This document shows positions 22,845 to 34,111 of a stretch of 64,000 bases of DNA, piece by piece (position 1 is the first letter of the stretch; every line of letters begins with the position of its first letter). A program made the position numbers and the translations under genes. The stretch spans positions 58,608,085-58,672,084 of the forward strand of contig CM046863.1 in NCBI GenBank assembly GCA_025617745.1. The letters run 5' to 3'. The notes under the pieces were generated by a model. It did no database searches. It was not told where the DNA came from and saw only the letters and a program-made list of their open reading frames with translations. Origin of the DNA: Heliocidaris erythrogramma. Its lineage: Eukaryota; Echinodermata; Echinoidea; Camarodonta; Echinometridae.

Positions 22845-22945
22845 TGTTTGTTTGCGTCCAAAATAACTGAAAAGCAGCCAGGACGTCGAACTATATTCTG
22901 CCTAAAAAAGGGTGCTAAAACGTCAGTGCTTTCGCGTCTTTTGTT
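22845..22945 (-). repeat. Solitary 182-bp satellite unit (partial)
   Basis: It contains TAACTGAAAAGCAGCC, GACGTCGAACTATA and CTAAAACGTCAG, the reverse complement of the satellite at 2899-3600. Confidence 0.7.
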
Positions 22946-23943
22946 GGGATTCTACCACAAGCGGAACAAACTAATATCCAGGGATGAAAATTACATATTT
23001 TTTTTTTACAATTACGAGAAAAAAAACCACGAATGATAGAAAAAAGTGGAGACCAAGTTTGACTAGAGCCATGTGGGATTTCTAAATCATTTATTCAAAC
23101 CATTTAAGTAAAAGGCATCAATCAGTGATTCTTAATAGTTTGGGAAATAAAACGCGGGTTCTATGGAAATTGGCCTGGCAGAGGATACAATCTACACATT
23201 TTCCCCTTCCATGCACCAAGTCTATTCTACCCAAGAACACAGCAGTCAATAGACCGCTTCTGTAATGTATTCAAATATATGCACATATATCCTCTAAACA
23301 CTTAGTGACGAGCTATTCCATTAACCTGCTTTTTATTCAATGCTTGGAATCCAGTTTGCATACATTATCTGTTGCTATGTTTGGCAAGCTTCAGGTTTTC
23401 AAGAACAACCTTTGTTTGGAAGGTATGTATAAAATTTGTATACATTACCGAAGCGGTCTATTCTCTAATTGGCAACTAAATCCTTCCCGAGTTTGATACT
23501 AATTGGCAAGATTCTTTGTAAGGTTTTATGAATATTAATTTAGTTGGCAACTTGGTCGTTGAAACTAGACATAAAAGACTATCACAACTAATTATGTAAA
23601 GTAACCTTACAAAAGCCATGTACTCTCTATTCATTCATTCTAACCACGCTGACTCCACCAGAAGGCAAACAATGGCTAGTTACCAACTAGCTGAGCTACA
23701 TAGTTGGCAACTAGGGATGTTTAGTTGCCTACTAGGGATTTTAGTTCCCAACTAGGGCCTAGTTGGTAACTAGCTTAGTAGGGTTTTAGGAATATGGGCC
23801 CTGATGTTTGGTAGATTTACGCTCTTTGTCTTTATGGTGTTTGTTCCTGCAGAGGCACTTTGTTCATTTCTTGTTGACAAAATTGTTAATTTTGAAGATA
23901 CCATCCATGCCTCTTGACCCACTGTCTAATTTTTTTTTATTTC

Positions 23944-23944
<1 letters not shown>
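22946..23944. repeat. Non-coding stretch with AGTTGGCAACTA repeats
   Basis: From about 23465 to 23780 the motif AGTTGGCAACTA or its variants recur in both orientations, with a dense cluster at 23672-23780. This looks like the arm of a decayed foldback. Confidence 0.5.
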
Positions 23945-23975
<31 letters not shown>

Positions 23976-24240
23976 ACTGCAGGCAATTCAGGGGTCCACT
24001 CACTATTCATAAGGACCGTTATTCATAGAAAACTGATATTCATTTAACACGCGTTATGAATAGCGGTCCTCATGAATAGTTATGAATGGTGGTCCTTATG
24101 AACAGAAGTCCTTAAAATAGCGAGGTAAGTTGTCTATGGTTTGCTCGCTAAGTAGAATGACCGCTATTCATACAAAAGTTCTATTCATTTAGTCAAGCGT
24201 TGTGGATAGCGGTCCTTATGACCAGGTTATCCCGCAATTC
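23945..24240. repeat. C31 tract and ATGAATAGCGGTCCTTATGA repeats
   Basis: The longest homopolymer in the window is C31 (23945-23975). It is followed by about six short repeats related to ATTCATAAGGACCG in both orientations up to about 24235. Confidence 0.7.
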
Positions 24241-24444
24241 ATGCAACAAGAATCTTTCCTTGTTTGATGAATTTCATTTTATGTTGTATTCAGTGTTCTA
24301 TTTCATGTAATTCAAAATATTCTTAACCCGAGGACTTCTGAACTTTCTAACTCCCATTGGATTAACACAGAAGCCCTCCTTTTCCCGTAGTCAAGGGATT
24401 AAATTTACATGTTCGTAGAGGGCAGGCTATAGAGCATAGGCCTA

Positions 24445-24630
24445 GAGTACCTTTATATAGAAGAGTAGCGACATGGACGTCTGACTTTTCTGGACACAAA
24501 ATGGCATTCGAATTCTTTCTATTTAGAACACCCAGGTGCTCATCGGAATTGAATAGAAATGTTACATAATAGTGGACATAAAATGGAGTTCAAATCACAG
24601 GTTGTGTTACTCTTCTATATAAAGGTACTC
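24445..24630. mobile_element. 186-bp MITE with TA duplication
   Basis: Inverted ends GAGTACCTTTATATAGAAGA and the complement TCTTCTATATAAAGGTACTC are flanked by TA (24443-24444 and 24631-24632). The size and TA target suggest a Tc1/mariner-type MITE. It has no coding capacity. Confidence 0.75.
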
Positions 24631-24837
24631 TACATAGGCCAAGACAAGTAACCTAGGTCAGTCATCCTCTCGGACATGCATAGCAGGAGAGTTTATCCAA
24701 AGCCATTTTATTGGGGAAAGGGGGAGGGGTGGTGGGTGTAATTGTTTGGGGCAATTAGTCTGTAGCAATTTTCTTATATGTTGTCCTATTGGTCATTGTC
24801 CTGGGGGTACTTGTTCTGAGGCGTATCCGGACACCTA

Positions 24838-25410
24838 CCCCCTGGACAACCACCCCCCGGATAACCACCCCTAGGATAACCACCCTCTAGGAAAACTACC
24901 CCCTAGGACAACTACCCACTAGGGCAACCACCCTCTAGGACGACTACCCCCTAGGACAAGTACCCCCCGGATAACTACCCCCCAGACAACTACCCCCTAG
25001 GACAACTACCCCAAGGACAACTACCCCCGGACAACTACCTCCCGGACAACTACCCCCCGGACAACCACCCCTAGGACAACTACCCCAGGACAACTACCCC
25101 CGGACAACTACCCCCCGGACAACCACCCCCTAGGACAACCACCCCCAGGACAACCACCTCCGGACAACCACCCCCTAGGACAACTACCCCGACAACTACC
25201 CCCCGGACAACCACCCCCTAAGACAACAACCCCCAGGAAAACTACCCCCCGGACAACTACCCCCCGGACAACCACCCCCTAGGACAACTACCCCCCAGAC
25301 AACCACCCCCTGGACAACCACCCCCTGGACAACTACCCCCAGACAACCACCCCCTGGACAACTACCCCCCACACAACCACCCCCAGGACAACCACCCTCT
25401 AGGACAATTA
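24838..25410 (-). repeat. 14-16-bp minisatellite, left outer domain
   Basis: The unit is GGACAACTACCCCCC, with variants GGACAACCACCCCCTA and GGACAACTACCCCA, in roughly forty copies. The same array in the opposite orientation is at 39578-40172. Confidence 0.9.
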
Positions 25411-25419
25411 CCCCCAGAC

Positions 25420-25690
25420 GCGTATTTTTTTTCTGTAAGGATTTGCGCCACTGACAAGAAAGGGCAGTATTTGAGCGTCAAGAAGCCCCGTTTTGGAGAC
25501 TTTGAGACTACAACTTTAAGACTTGTATTTTCTCTCAGTTTCACCTTACTTTATTTCAGCAAAAGAAAATTTTGTCAATGATACTTTCCTAAATTCTAAC
25601 ACCCTTAGCCTGCCGAGGCTCGAACTCGTGATTCCTTCATGACGAGCACAACGTGAATCCGAATGCGCCACACAAGGAACTTCATGACTG
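25420..25690 (-). mobile_element. MULE-like MITE, left arm copy, part 1
   Basis: It starts GCGTATTTTTTTTCTG after the 9-bp target CCCCCAGAC (25411-25419). It closely follows the reverse complement of 39295-39568. The MITE is cut by LINE-2 at 25690 and resumes at 35974. The tRNA-like core lies at about 25609-25677, with an A-box match at 25659-25670 and a B-box match at 25617-25627 on the minus strand. Confidence 0.85.
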
Positions 25691-26308
25691 TTGTTGTTGT
25701 AGTAAAAGGAATGGCACTTTTGACCACTAGAGTCCTGTGTGCCAGTAGCTATACATGTATAAATAGTCAGTCGGTAGGTCTGTCATAGAATAAATCATTA
25801 GCATAAAATTTTATCAATCATTTCTACTAGTACAATTTTCATAAAATATCTTCCAAAACATGCCTTTAAAAATCAATCGTAATTCAAATATGTTTATAGA
25901 ATATTTTCCACATGAGCATATAATGTTGAAAAGGAATATACATTGTAATACTTCTGTAACATCTGTTTGGTGCTCTATTTTAACAAACCAAGTAGAGAAT
26001 ATTTAAAGCCCAACATCATTTCATTATCTTATTCAATGGATAACAAAGCTTTTAGTATGTAAAGCTATTGATGCAGCTAAATGCCTGCTCTCTATAGTAC
26101 CATCAGCCAAACCGAGCCTAGTACATCAGGCAGTTTTCTCAGCCAAACCAGTAGTGACCTAGGCCGCCCGGTACACTGACAATAGTGCTCAACGCTCAAC
26201 TCCGTAAAAAGCTACAGGATTAACCGACTCAAGTTCATGAAAAAGAAGATCTCACATAAAAAATTTGGGCTTCAAGTATTCAATACAATATTTACTTTAC
26301 TTTAATAA
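25691..26308 (-). other. LINE-2 3' untranslated region
   Basis: This is AT-rich sequence between the ORF2 stop and the ACAACAACA tail. There are no other features. Confidence 0.7.
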
Positions 26309-28060
26309 TTAAGCTCTGATACCACTTTCTTCTATGTATTTTAAAATGTGAATGACATTAGCCTTATCTTTAAATAAATTCTCAGGTGACATTTGTTTGC
26401 TATTATATCCCAAAGAAGTCTGTAACCTAAACCTATTTTCCTCATATTTTTTGCAGAAAATTAGAAAATGCCTAACATCTTCATATTCAAGACAGACATC
26501 ACAAAGCCCATTTGCATGCTTTCCTAGTTTATGTTTATAACTATTCAAATCCCGTACAGTCCCCAAACGAAAACGGTACATTATAATTTCTTGCCATCTT
26601 GGTAGGTTCCATAGCTTTTTATGAAAGTTAACCCTGGGTTCTATTTCTTTCAAAAAAGAACCTTTTGCCAAATTCCATTTTGACTGCCATACATGTTTTA
26701 TTTCATTTTTTAGAATGAATTTAATTTCCGAAATGCTTAATGGGAGAGCAACATCAATACTTTGCCTTTTTGTGGCCCTCTTTGCTAACACATCTGCCAT
26801 TTCATTTCCTCTTATACCGCAATGGCCAGGAATCCATTCGAAACAGACCATACAAGCCAATCTTTGAATATTTATTAACATAAAACGAATATCACATATT
26901 ACTTTACTATTTCTGTTAAAATGGGATATGGCTTGTAATGCACTTAAGCAATCTACAAAGATACAACAGTGTATTGGTCGAACATCTTCTATCCACTCCA
27001 ATGCCATTAATATTGCAAACAGTTCGGCTGTATAAATTGAAGTGTTATTATTTAGTCTGACACATTTTGAATATTTAAAAAATGGTATGTACATACTACT
27101 ACCAACCGTATTTGTCTTCGGATCTAATGATCCATCAGTATATATATGTAATGATTCTCTCCATAACTTTTGTGTCATTTCTTTGACTATCAATTTTTTC
27201 TCATTAACATCAATAACATATTTAATAGCATTATATATTTCATTGGAAATATATGGTTCAGTGTAAAACCAGTAAGGAAAAGGATTATGTAAAGGAAAAA
27301 TATTCATATTCTCATTTCTACATGTACTTCTTCCTTCAAAAGGAGTATGAGATAAGTCAGCATTCCATTTATCAGCAAAATAATGTTTTTGCCAGCTATC
27401 CATTTGTAAATGCTTGTTTGGATGATTCTTATGAATGCTCAACTTATTACAATATAATTTACATAAATATTCACGTTGTACCTGCAGAGGGGGTTCACCA
27501 CATTCCATCTGTAAGGCATTTAGGGGAGTTCCGTAAATGGCTCCTGTACATATTCTTAAAGCTTGATATTGAATACTATCCAACTTTTGTTTATTTATCT
27601 TTGCAGCAGAATTAAAGGCCTCACTCCCATACTCCAAAATTGGTTTAATCAGCATTTTATATAGATGTAAAAGAGTATAACAATCTGCGCCCCAATTTAA
27701 TCCACTTATACACTTTAATAAATTAATCTTTCTTTTACATCTTGTTATTAAATAATTTATATGATCATGCCAATTCAATTTACAATCATATATAACTCCA
27801 AGAAATTTAACATTATTTTGGAGAGAAATGTTTTTTCCATTGATAGTAAGTTTGGGTTTCGCATTTTTTTTCCTAGTGAAAAGGACAGCAGTTGTTTTGC
27901 TTGTCGACAAGTTGAAACCCCATTTTTGACACCAAGAAACAATGTATTCTAAATTTTGCTGGATCTTTTTAGTTATAAAGCCTACATTTCTATTTGATTT
28001 CCAGATGGCAATGTCATCAGCATATTGTGATACTTCAATTCCTGTTACGCAGTTACGCAT
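26309..28060 (-). pseudogene. LINE-2 ORF2: RT C-terminus and RNase H
   Basis: This 583-codon segment begins just before the catalytic YADD (residues 13-16) and continues through the RT thumb (KFLGVIYDCKLNW). RNase H residues are Asp309 (YTDGS), Glu346 (AELFA), Asp370 (VDCLSA), His413 (GHCGIRGNEMAD) and Asp423. It ends with the Cys/His motif CDVCLEYEDVRHFLIFC (about 520-536). A one-base frame change near 28055 separates it from the RT N-terminal part; a TGCGTAAC tandem duplication lies at the same spot but its 8-bp length does not by itself restore the frame. Confidence 0.85.
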
Positions 28061-29823
28061 TTACTGCTACACTAAAAAGAGTGGGACTTATAACACTCCC
28101 TTGCGGAATACCATTTTTGATCTCCCTCATGTCAGATAATGAACCATTAATTTGAACTTGTATTTTTCTGTCGAGGAGAAAATTTTGTACCCACTTCACA
28201 ACTCTTCCTCGAATACCCATTTGTTGTAAATTAATAATAACTGCAGAAGGCCACAACATGTCATATGCCTTTTCCAAATCCAAAAATACTGCAAGAGTAC
28301 TCTCTTTGTTTGAGAAAGCTTTATTTATACAAGATTCAAGCTTAACTATATGATCTTTTGTACTTCTGCCCTTTCTGAAACCACTCTGATAATCACTAAG
28401 CAAATGATTTTTCTCAAGAAACCATACCAGGCGACTATTAACCACACGCTCAAAGAGTTTACACATAGTGGATGTAAGAGCTATGGGTCTATAAGATATT
28501 AAAACACTAGGATCCTTCCCTGGCTTAAGAACAGGAATAAGTATAGCTTCTTTCCAAGATTTCGGACAGACAGAAGTATGCCAGATCATATTAAAAATCA
28601 CTAAAAGAGATTGTTTTGCTTTTAAAGGTAAATGTTTAAAAATCAAATTACTTATTCCATCCTTTCCTGGAGATGTACATTTAGAAGAGTGTATAGCTTT
28701 GTCTAGCTCTGCCAAAGTAAAGTCTCCATTCAGGATAAAATTTTTATCTTCATTAATATTCAATTTTCTTTCAGCTGCTTTTTTAACTTTTAAGAATTCA
28801 TCGGTACAGTTTTTATCGCTACTCACATTGGCAAAATGATCAACTAGCAAATCAGCCTTTTCTTTATCTCCGATCAAATCTTCTCCATTATTTTTCAAAA
28901 CGGGAATAGATATTTTTTTCTTAATTCTATTTATACGTTTAACTTTATCCCATATTTGCCTGGATGATGTCTGACTATTTATAGTACTACAAAATTTCTG
29001 CCAATCTTCTTTTTTAGCATTCTTCACTACTTTCCGTGCAATAGCACATGTCCGTTTATATTCAATGAGATCACGTGGATGACATGACTTTTTAAGATTT
29101 TTAAGAGCGATTTTCCTGTCCTCTACAGCTTGTTTGCAGCTCTCATTCCACCAAGAAGTTGGAGATTTATCATGTTTAAAAGTATTTTTTGAAGTTTTAG
29201 AGAAGGATGAATCCGTGGCGTTAAGTAATTGCCCTACATATGTATTATATACTTCTTCTATATCATAAGTCAAATTTGGTTCTTCAATATGTTGTTCACA
29301 GGCTTCCTGGAAATTTTCCCAATTCCCATTCTTAAAGGACCATTTAGGACAAGATTTATAAGGAGTGAACATACATTTTTCATAAAATTCTATCAATATA
29401 GGATGGTGATCACTACCCCATGTATCTTGAATTATAGACCAATTACACTTGGCCCCGAAATGACATGATGCTAAAGAAATATCAATACATGATGTTGTTC
29501 CTTGTGATACATTAATTCTGGTCCCTTCTCCATTATTTAAGCATACAAGATTGTGTCTATTTATAAAATTCTCTATATTTTGACCATTTTGATTAGTATT
29601 CTTGCTTCCCCACAGGGTATTATGGCCATTGAAGTCACCACAAATAATTGTCCTATCATTCACTAAATTTCCCAGAGCAAGAAAAAAGGATTCATCAATA
29701 TTTAAACATGGATTATACACATTAATAATATTAATTTTTACCTGATCTTTGCAAAAAACTTCAATAACTTGGTACTGAATATCAGTATCTTTTCCTTTGA
29801 TATATTTGACTGGAATGCCCTTC
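28053..29823 (-). pseudogene. LINE-2 ORF2: endonuclease C-part and RT N-part
   Basis: It resumes the endonuclease right after the inserted element: VYNPCLN, IICGDFNGHNTLWGS (Asp-x-Asn), SCIDISLA and WGSDHHPIL. A linker (SWWNESCKQAVEDRK) and RT motifs SYRPIALTSTMCKLFERVV, SGFRKGRSTKD, FLDLEKAYD and IPQGSVISPTLF follow. The frame closes at 28053 just before YADD. A downstream ATG gives 555 codons, but the true frame runs back to the insertion point with no stop. Confidence 0.85.
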
Positions 29824-30149
29824 TTAAAGGAGAATTATCCCCAGGCTTTTAAATGTAAATAGGGTCATAGTGAATAAAATAACATTTAATTTGATATAAA
29901 AATCACCGTTTTAGACCAACTGATGCCGTTGTAAGAGCAGAAAATAGAGACCACTTTTTACGATGTCTACTCCTACTGGCGGCGTCCATTTTCTCTAAAT
30001 TTCCCATAAAACCTTGCGCGTGATGACGTAGGGGATGGAGAACTCACTAGCTAGTAGCTAGCTTGCATGAAGCGCGCGCTGCATATACACACGGTAAACA
30101 TGGTGTATTGTCAAGCGTTCGTATGGCAAGCCTTTTTACTATTTAAAGT

Positions 30150-30655
30150 GATTTTGTGATATCACAAATTCGAATTTGTGATATCACGAATTCGATTTTG
30201 TGATATCACGAATTCAAATTTTTGATATCACAAATTCCCATTGGTTTATCACATAAACCCAATATTTGATATCAAGAAATCGAATTTGTGATATCACAAA
30301 TTCAAATCGTGATATCACAAAATCGAATTCGTGATATCACAAATTCGAATTCGTGATATCACAAATTCGAATTCTTGATATCACAAATTCGATTTCTTGA
30401 TATCACAAATTGGGTTCATGTGATAAACCTATGAGAATTTGTGATATCACAAATTCGAATTCGTGATATCACAAAATCGAATTCGTGATATCACAAATTC
30501 GAATTCGTGATATCACAAATTCGAATTCGTGATATCACAAATTCGAATTCTTGATATCACAAATTCCATTTTGTGATATCACAAATTCGATTTTGTGATA
30601 TCACGAATTTGATTTTGTGATATCTGGAAATCGAATTTGTGATATCACGAATTCA
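30150..30655. repeat. Left GTGATATCAC palindrome array
   Basis: About 20 copies of GATATC flanked by GTG/CAC alternate with AATTCGAATT-type palindromes, with a spacing of about 22-26 bp. The variant centres with TTATCACATAAACC and TGTGATAAACC also pair with one another. Confidence 0.85.
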
Positions 30656-32609
30656 GCTGTGTATTCGAGCATTAATTTAGTGCAGAAATTCAGCTGTGTA
30701 TTCGAGCATTAATTTAGTGCAGGAATTCAGCTGTGTATTCGAGCGTTAGTTTAGTGCAGAAATTCAGCTGTGTATTCGAGCGTTAGTTTAGTGCAGAAAT
30801 TCAGCTGTGTATTCGAGCGTTAGTTTTGTACAGAATGTAGTATAAGTTTGAATAAAAATAGCAACAGAGTTTTCGCATCCATATCCTTCACTGGAAACGA
30901 TTTTAACATAATTTTAGACGAATTGATACATGTAAATTGATTGGCAACATATCAAGAATTCAGTTAATGATATGTTGTCAATTTAAATGAAACCCGCAAT
31001 GCTCTTTCATATATTTTCGAGTTTGCATTGTTTAATTATATATAATTGCTTTTATTAAAAATATCACGTACAAAGAATTAATGGTTTCACTTGCATTCCT
31101 TAGATTTATATTTAAAGCAATTAAATGGTCGCAAAATCAACTTATTTTTTAGTAGATTGGCAACATATCAGTAATTCATTTCGTGATATGTTGCCAATTT
31201 CATGTACCGTATACTAGCCATAGAGATCCTGTCTGTGAGTGGTAGGCCTACGTCCCATGCCCTGAATTGCATGCATGCACGTGTTGCATTTCGCTATGCT
31301 AGCACGTGCACCGTATAGAAGCACACGTGTGGAGCTCGAGTTCTCCCTCTGTACTGTAGCCTTTTGTACATAGCTGTATGGTGATGGCCGCAAGTTCGAG
31401 CTTTAGTTTAGTGCAGAATGTAGTATAAGTATGAATAAAATTAGCAACAGCTTTCGCATCCATATCCTTCACTGGAAACGATTTTAAAATAATTTTAGAC
31501 GAATTGATACATGTAAATTGATTGGCAACATATCAAGAATTCAATTAATGATATGTTGCCAATCAATTTATATGTAACCCGTCAATCTGTTCCATATATT
31601 TTCCATTTTTTATTGCTTAGCATATATATTTAAAGCAAGTAAATAGTCTCAAAATCAACTTATTTTTTTGTAAATTGGCAACATATCAGTAATTCATTTC
31701 GTGATATGTTGCCAATTTCATGTACCGTATACTAGCCATAGAGATCCTGTCTACGAGTGGTACGTTCCATGCCCTGATCATGAATTGCATGCATGCACGT
31801 GTTGCATTTCGCTATGCTAGCACGTGCACCGTATACACGTGTGGAGCTCGAGTTCTCCGTCTCTACAGGCCTTTTGTAGCTGTACGGTGATGGCTGCAAG
31901 TCCCCGACAGTCAGTGTTTATTTTACCGACCGGGCCCGCGCCGGGCTGGGCCGCGCGGCCACGTGGCTATGCCTGCTCGTGGGCAACTGCATGATACGGT
32001 ACTCCAATCCGACTAACAACAAATTGGCAACATATCACGAAATGAATTACTGATATGTTGCCAATCTACAAAAAAAATAAGTTGATTTTGAGACTATTTA
32101 CTTGCTTTAAATATAAATCTAAGGAATGCAAGTGAGACCATGAATTCTTTTTACGTGATATTTTAACAAAAAACAAATACATACATTAAACAATGAAAAC
32201 TCGGAAATATATGAAATAGCTTGGCGGGTTTCATTTAAATTGACAACATATCATTAATTGAATTCTTGATATGTTGCCAATCAATTTACATGTATCAATT
32301 CGTCTAAAATTATTTTGAAATCGTTTCCAGTGAAGGATATGGATGCAAAAACTCTGTTGCTATTTTTATTCAAACTTAAACTACATTCTGCACTAAACTA
32401 ACGCTCCAAATACACAGCTGAATTTCTGCACTAAACTAACGCTCGAATACACAGCTGAATTTTCTGCACTAAACTAACGCTCGAATACACAGCTGAATTT
32501 CTGCACTAAACTAACGCTCGAATACCAAGCTGAATTTCTGCACAAAACTAATGCTCGAAATCAAAGTGATTTTTGCACAACATGAGTGCTAGAATTCCTT
32601 TGCCATTTT

Positions 32610-32910
32610 GTGATATCACAAATTGGAATTAGTGATATCACGAAATGGAATTAGTGATATCACAAAATGGAATTCGTGATATCACAAATTCAATTAGTGA
32701 TATCACAAATTCGAATTTGTGATATCACGAATTCAATTTGTGATATCACAAATTCGATTTGTTGATATCAATAATTGGGCTTATGTGCTTAACCAATGGG
32801 AATTTGTGATATCAAAAATTCAATTCGTGATATCACAAAATCGAATTCTTGATATCACAAATTCGAATTCGTGATATCACAAATGCGAATTCGTGATATC
32901 ACAAAATCAC
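32610..32910. repeat. Right GTGATATCAC palindrome array
   Basis: About 13 units of the same type as 30150-30655. This array is shorter, so the arms are unequal. Confidence 0.85.
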
Positions 32911-32923
32911 TTTAAATAGTAAA

Positions 32924-33163
32924 ATGGCTTGCCATACGTTCGGCTGTTGTAACTGTTCCAAGAAAACGATAGGGAAATCATTCCATCGGTTCCCAGACCC
33001 GCAGAAATGTCAGCAATTGTTCAAGCGTTGGGTGACCATATTGAACGTGGAAAAATTCCAAGGAAAAGACTTCAAACTTGATCGGAAAAATGATGTGATC
33101 TGCAGTGATCATTTCACGGAGGCCGATTATCACGTAGATCTGCGGGCTAAGCTTACACTATGA
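32924..33163 (+). pseudogene. THAP domain with foldback-supplied start
   Basis: The frame reads MACHTFGCCNCSKKTIGKSF, HRFPDPQKCQQLFKRWV and DVICSDHFTEADYHVDL. Zinc ligands are Cys3, Cys8 and the Cys-x2-His of ICSDHF, with the expected FPDP and Trp, so the C2CH module is complete. The first codons lie inside the terminal repeat of the foldback. The older start, MVYCQAF, is at 30100-30121 beyond the insertion. The frame ends at TGA inside the CACTA-type MITE (33156 onward); in the uninterrupted copy it would continue past KLMPGESYN. It was probably the DNA-binding part of a Kolobok-type transposase and is unlikely to be functional now. Confidence 0.75.
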
Positions 33164-33421
33164 ACATGGCGAACAAAGAAGCGGACAAAATATACAGCTC
33201 CTCATTGTACCTTCCACAATTGCCCTGGTAGACAAAAGAACATCCCTTCATTGCTATTATGTAAAAATATGTAGAACCGGTGCCACATTCATATTCACCT
33301 GTTCTGCTTATTTTACATAATAGTAATGAAGGGATGTTCTTTTGTCTACCAGAGCAATTGTGGAGGGTACAATGAGGAGCTGTATATTTTGTCCGCTCTT
33401 TTTGTCATCGTGTTCATAGTG
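33156..33421. mobile_element. 266-bp CACTA-type MITE
   Basis: Inverted ends begin CACTATGAAC and finish GTTCATAGTG. The target TTA is duplicated (33153-33155 and 33422-33424) and single in the copy at 12.1 kb. The arms pair over about 100 bp (AGCTCCTCATTGTACC, AAGAACATCCCTTCATT). CACTA ends and a 3-bp target match the CACTA/EnSpm pattern; PIF/Harbinger also uses TTA but has different ends. Confidence 0.8.
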
Positions 33422-33863
33422 TTATGCCCGGGCGAATCGTATAATCAAGCTAGTGTGTCCTGGAACACGTTTTACTTACGATGATTATTTTACTCTAATA
33501 AATGTTTTTCAAATGTGATAGTTACGTAGATAATATAAATTGATTTATTTAATTTAATTATGAAACTCTTGCGTAATTTATGTTATTATTAATAATAATA
33601 AACTCTTTTAAAAATAATGTTGGTGAACTATTGCGAGCCAATTACAATGCGCTACGGCCAACTCCATGCCCTACGTCACACAGCCCGATCGCACCGGGAA
33701 CATGGCGACGCTGCTTTACTCTCGAGAACAATAAAAATCGGAGGATTCAATCGACAATTCCCATCCTCTCGATTCTCGAATATACGATGTTTTTACTTTA
33801 TCAGAAACTGTTTAGAATTCTGTTTTAGGTCAATGATAAAAGTCTCGTGGGGATAATTCTCCT

Positions 33864-34111
33864 TTAACAAAAATAATACATCCTCCACCAGAGGATTTTG
33901 TAGAACTCAATTTTCTGTCACATCTAAACATATCATAACCAATGAGGTTAAAAGTTTTACCTTCCTTTAACCAAGATTCTTGAATACAAATTATATCAGG
34001 TGTTGTCACTAATGAACTTAAAGCATGTTTGAACTCATTACCATGAGCTAAAATAGATTGAGCATTCCATTGTAAAATAAAGACCATAATTAACAAAATT
34101 AAGGAAGCCAT
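33864..34111 (-). pseudogene. LINE-2 ORF2 start: endonuclease N-terminus
   Basis: The ATG at 34111 overlaps the end of gag by 13 bp. It reads FILQWNAQSILAHGNE, IICIQESWL (catalytic Glu) and GGGCIIFVK, then runs into the TTAA target of the inserted element. The remainder continues at 29823 in the same frame. Confidence 0.85.

Larger units (their letters stand above)
30122..32936. mobile_element. GATATC-palindrome foldback element (2.8 kb)
   Basis: Inverted ends TATGGCAAGCC(A/T)TTTTAC and TATTTAAAGTGATTTTGTG match with one difference over about 44 bp. The 6-bp target CGTTCG is present on both sides (30116-30121 and 32937-32942) and once in the uninterrupted copy at 12.3 kb. From outside in there are: palindromic GTGATATCAC arrays (30150-30655 and 32610-32910), about five 38-bp repeats with AATTCAGCTGTGTATTCGAG (30650-30840 and 32390-32590), and unique-looking arms with one segment present twice in direct order (about 30840-31395 and 31400-31905) and once inverted (about 32020-32390). 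It encodes no protein. Confidence 0.85.
29828..33863. mobile_element. Kolobok-like THAP element inserted in LINE-2
   Basis: Termini AGGAGAATTATCCCC and GGGGATAATTCTCC sit between TTAA copies (29824-29827 and 33864-33867). Deleting the element and one TTAA rejoins the LINE-2 endonuclease in frame without a stop, which confirms the boundaries. Its own sequence is only about 0.95 kb; the rest is a 2.8-kb foldback and a 266-bp MITE. It aligns, in opposite orientation, with 11728-12530. TTAA target plus THAP suggests Kolobok. No catalytic domain is present. Confidence 0.85.

Noticed and set aside
29828-33863. piggyBac element, because of the TTAA target
   Set aside because: The associated coding exon is a THAP domain, which fits Kolobok better; no piggyBac transposase trace is present.
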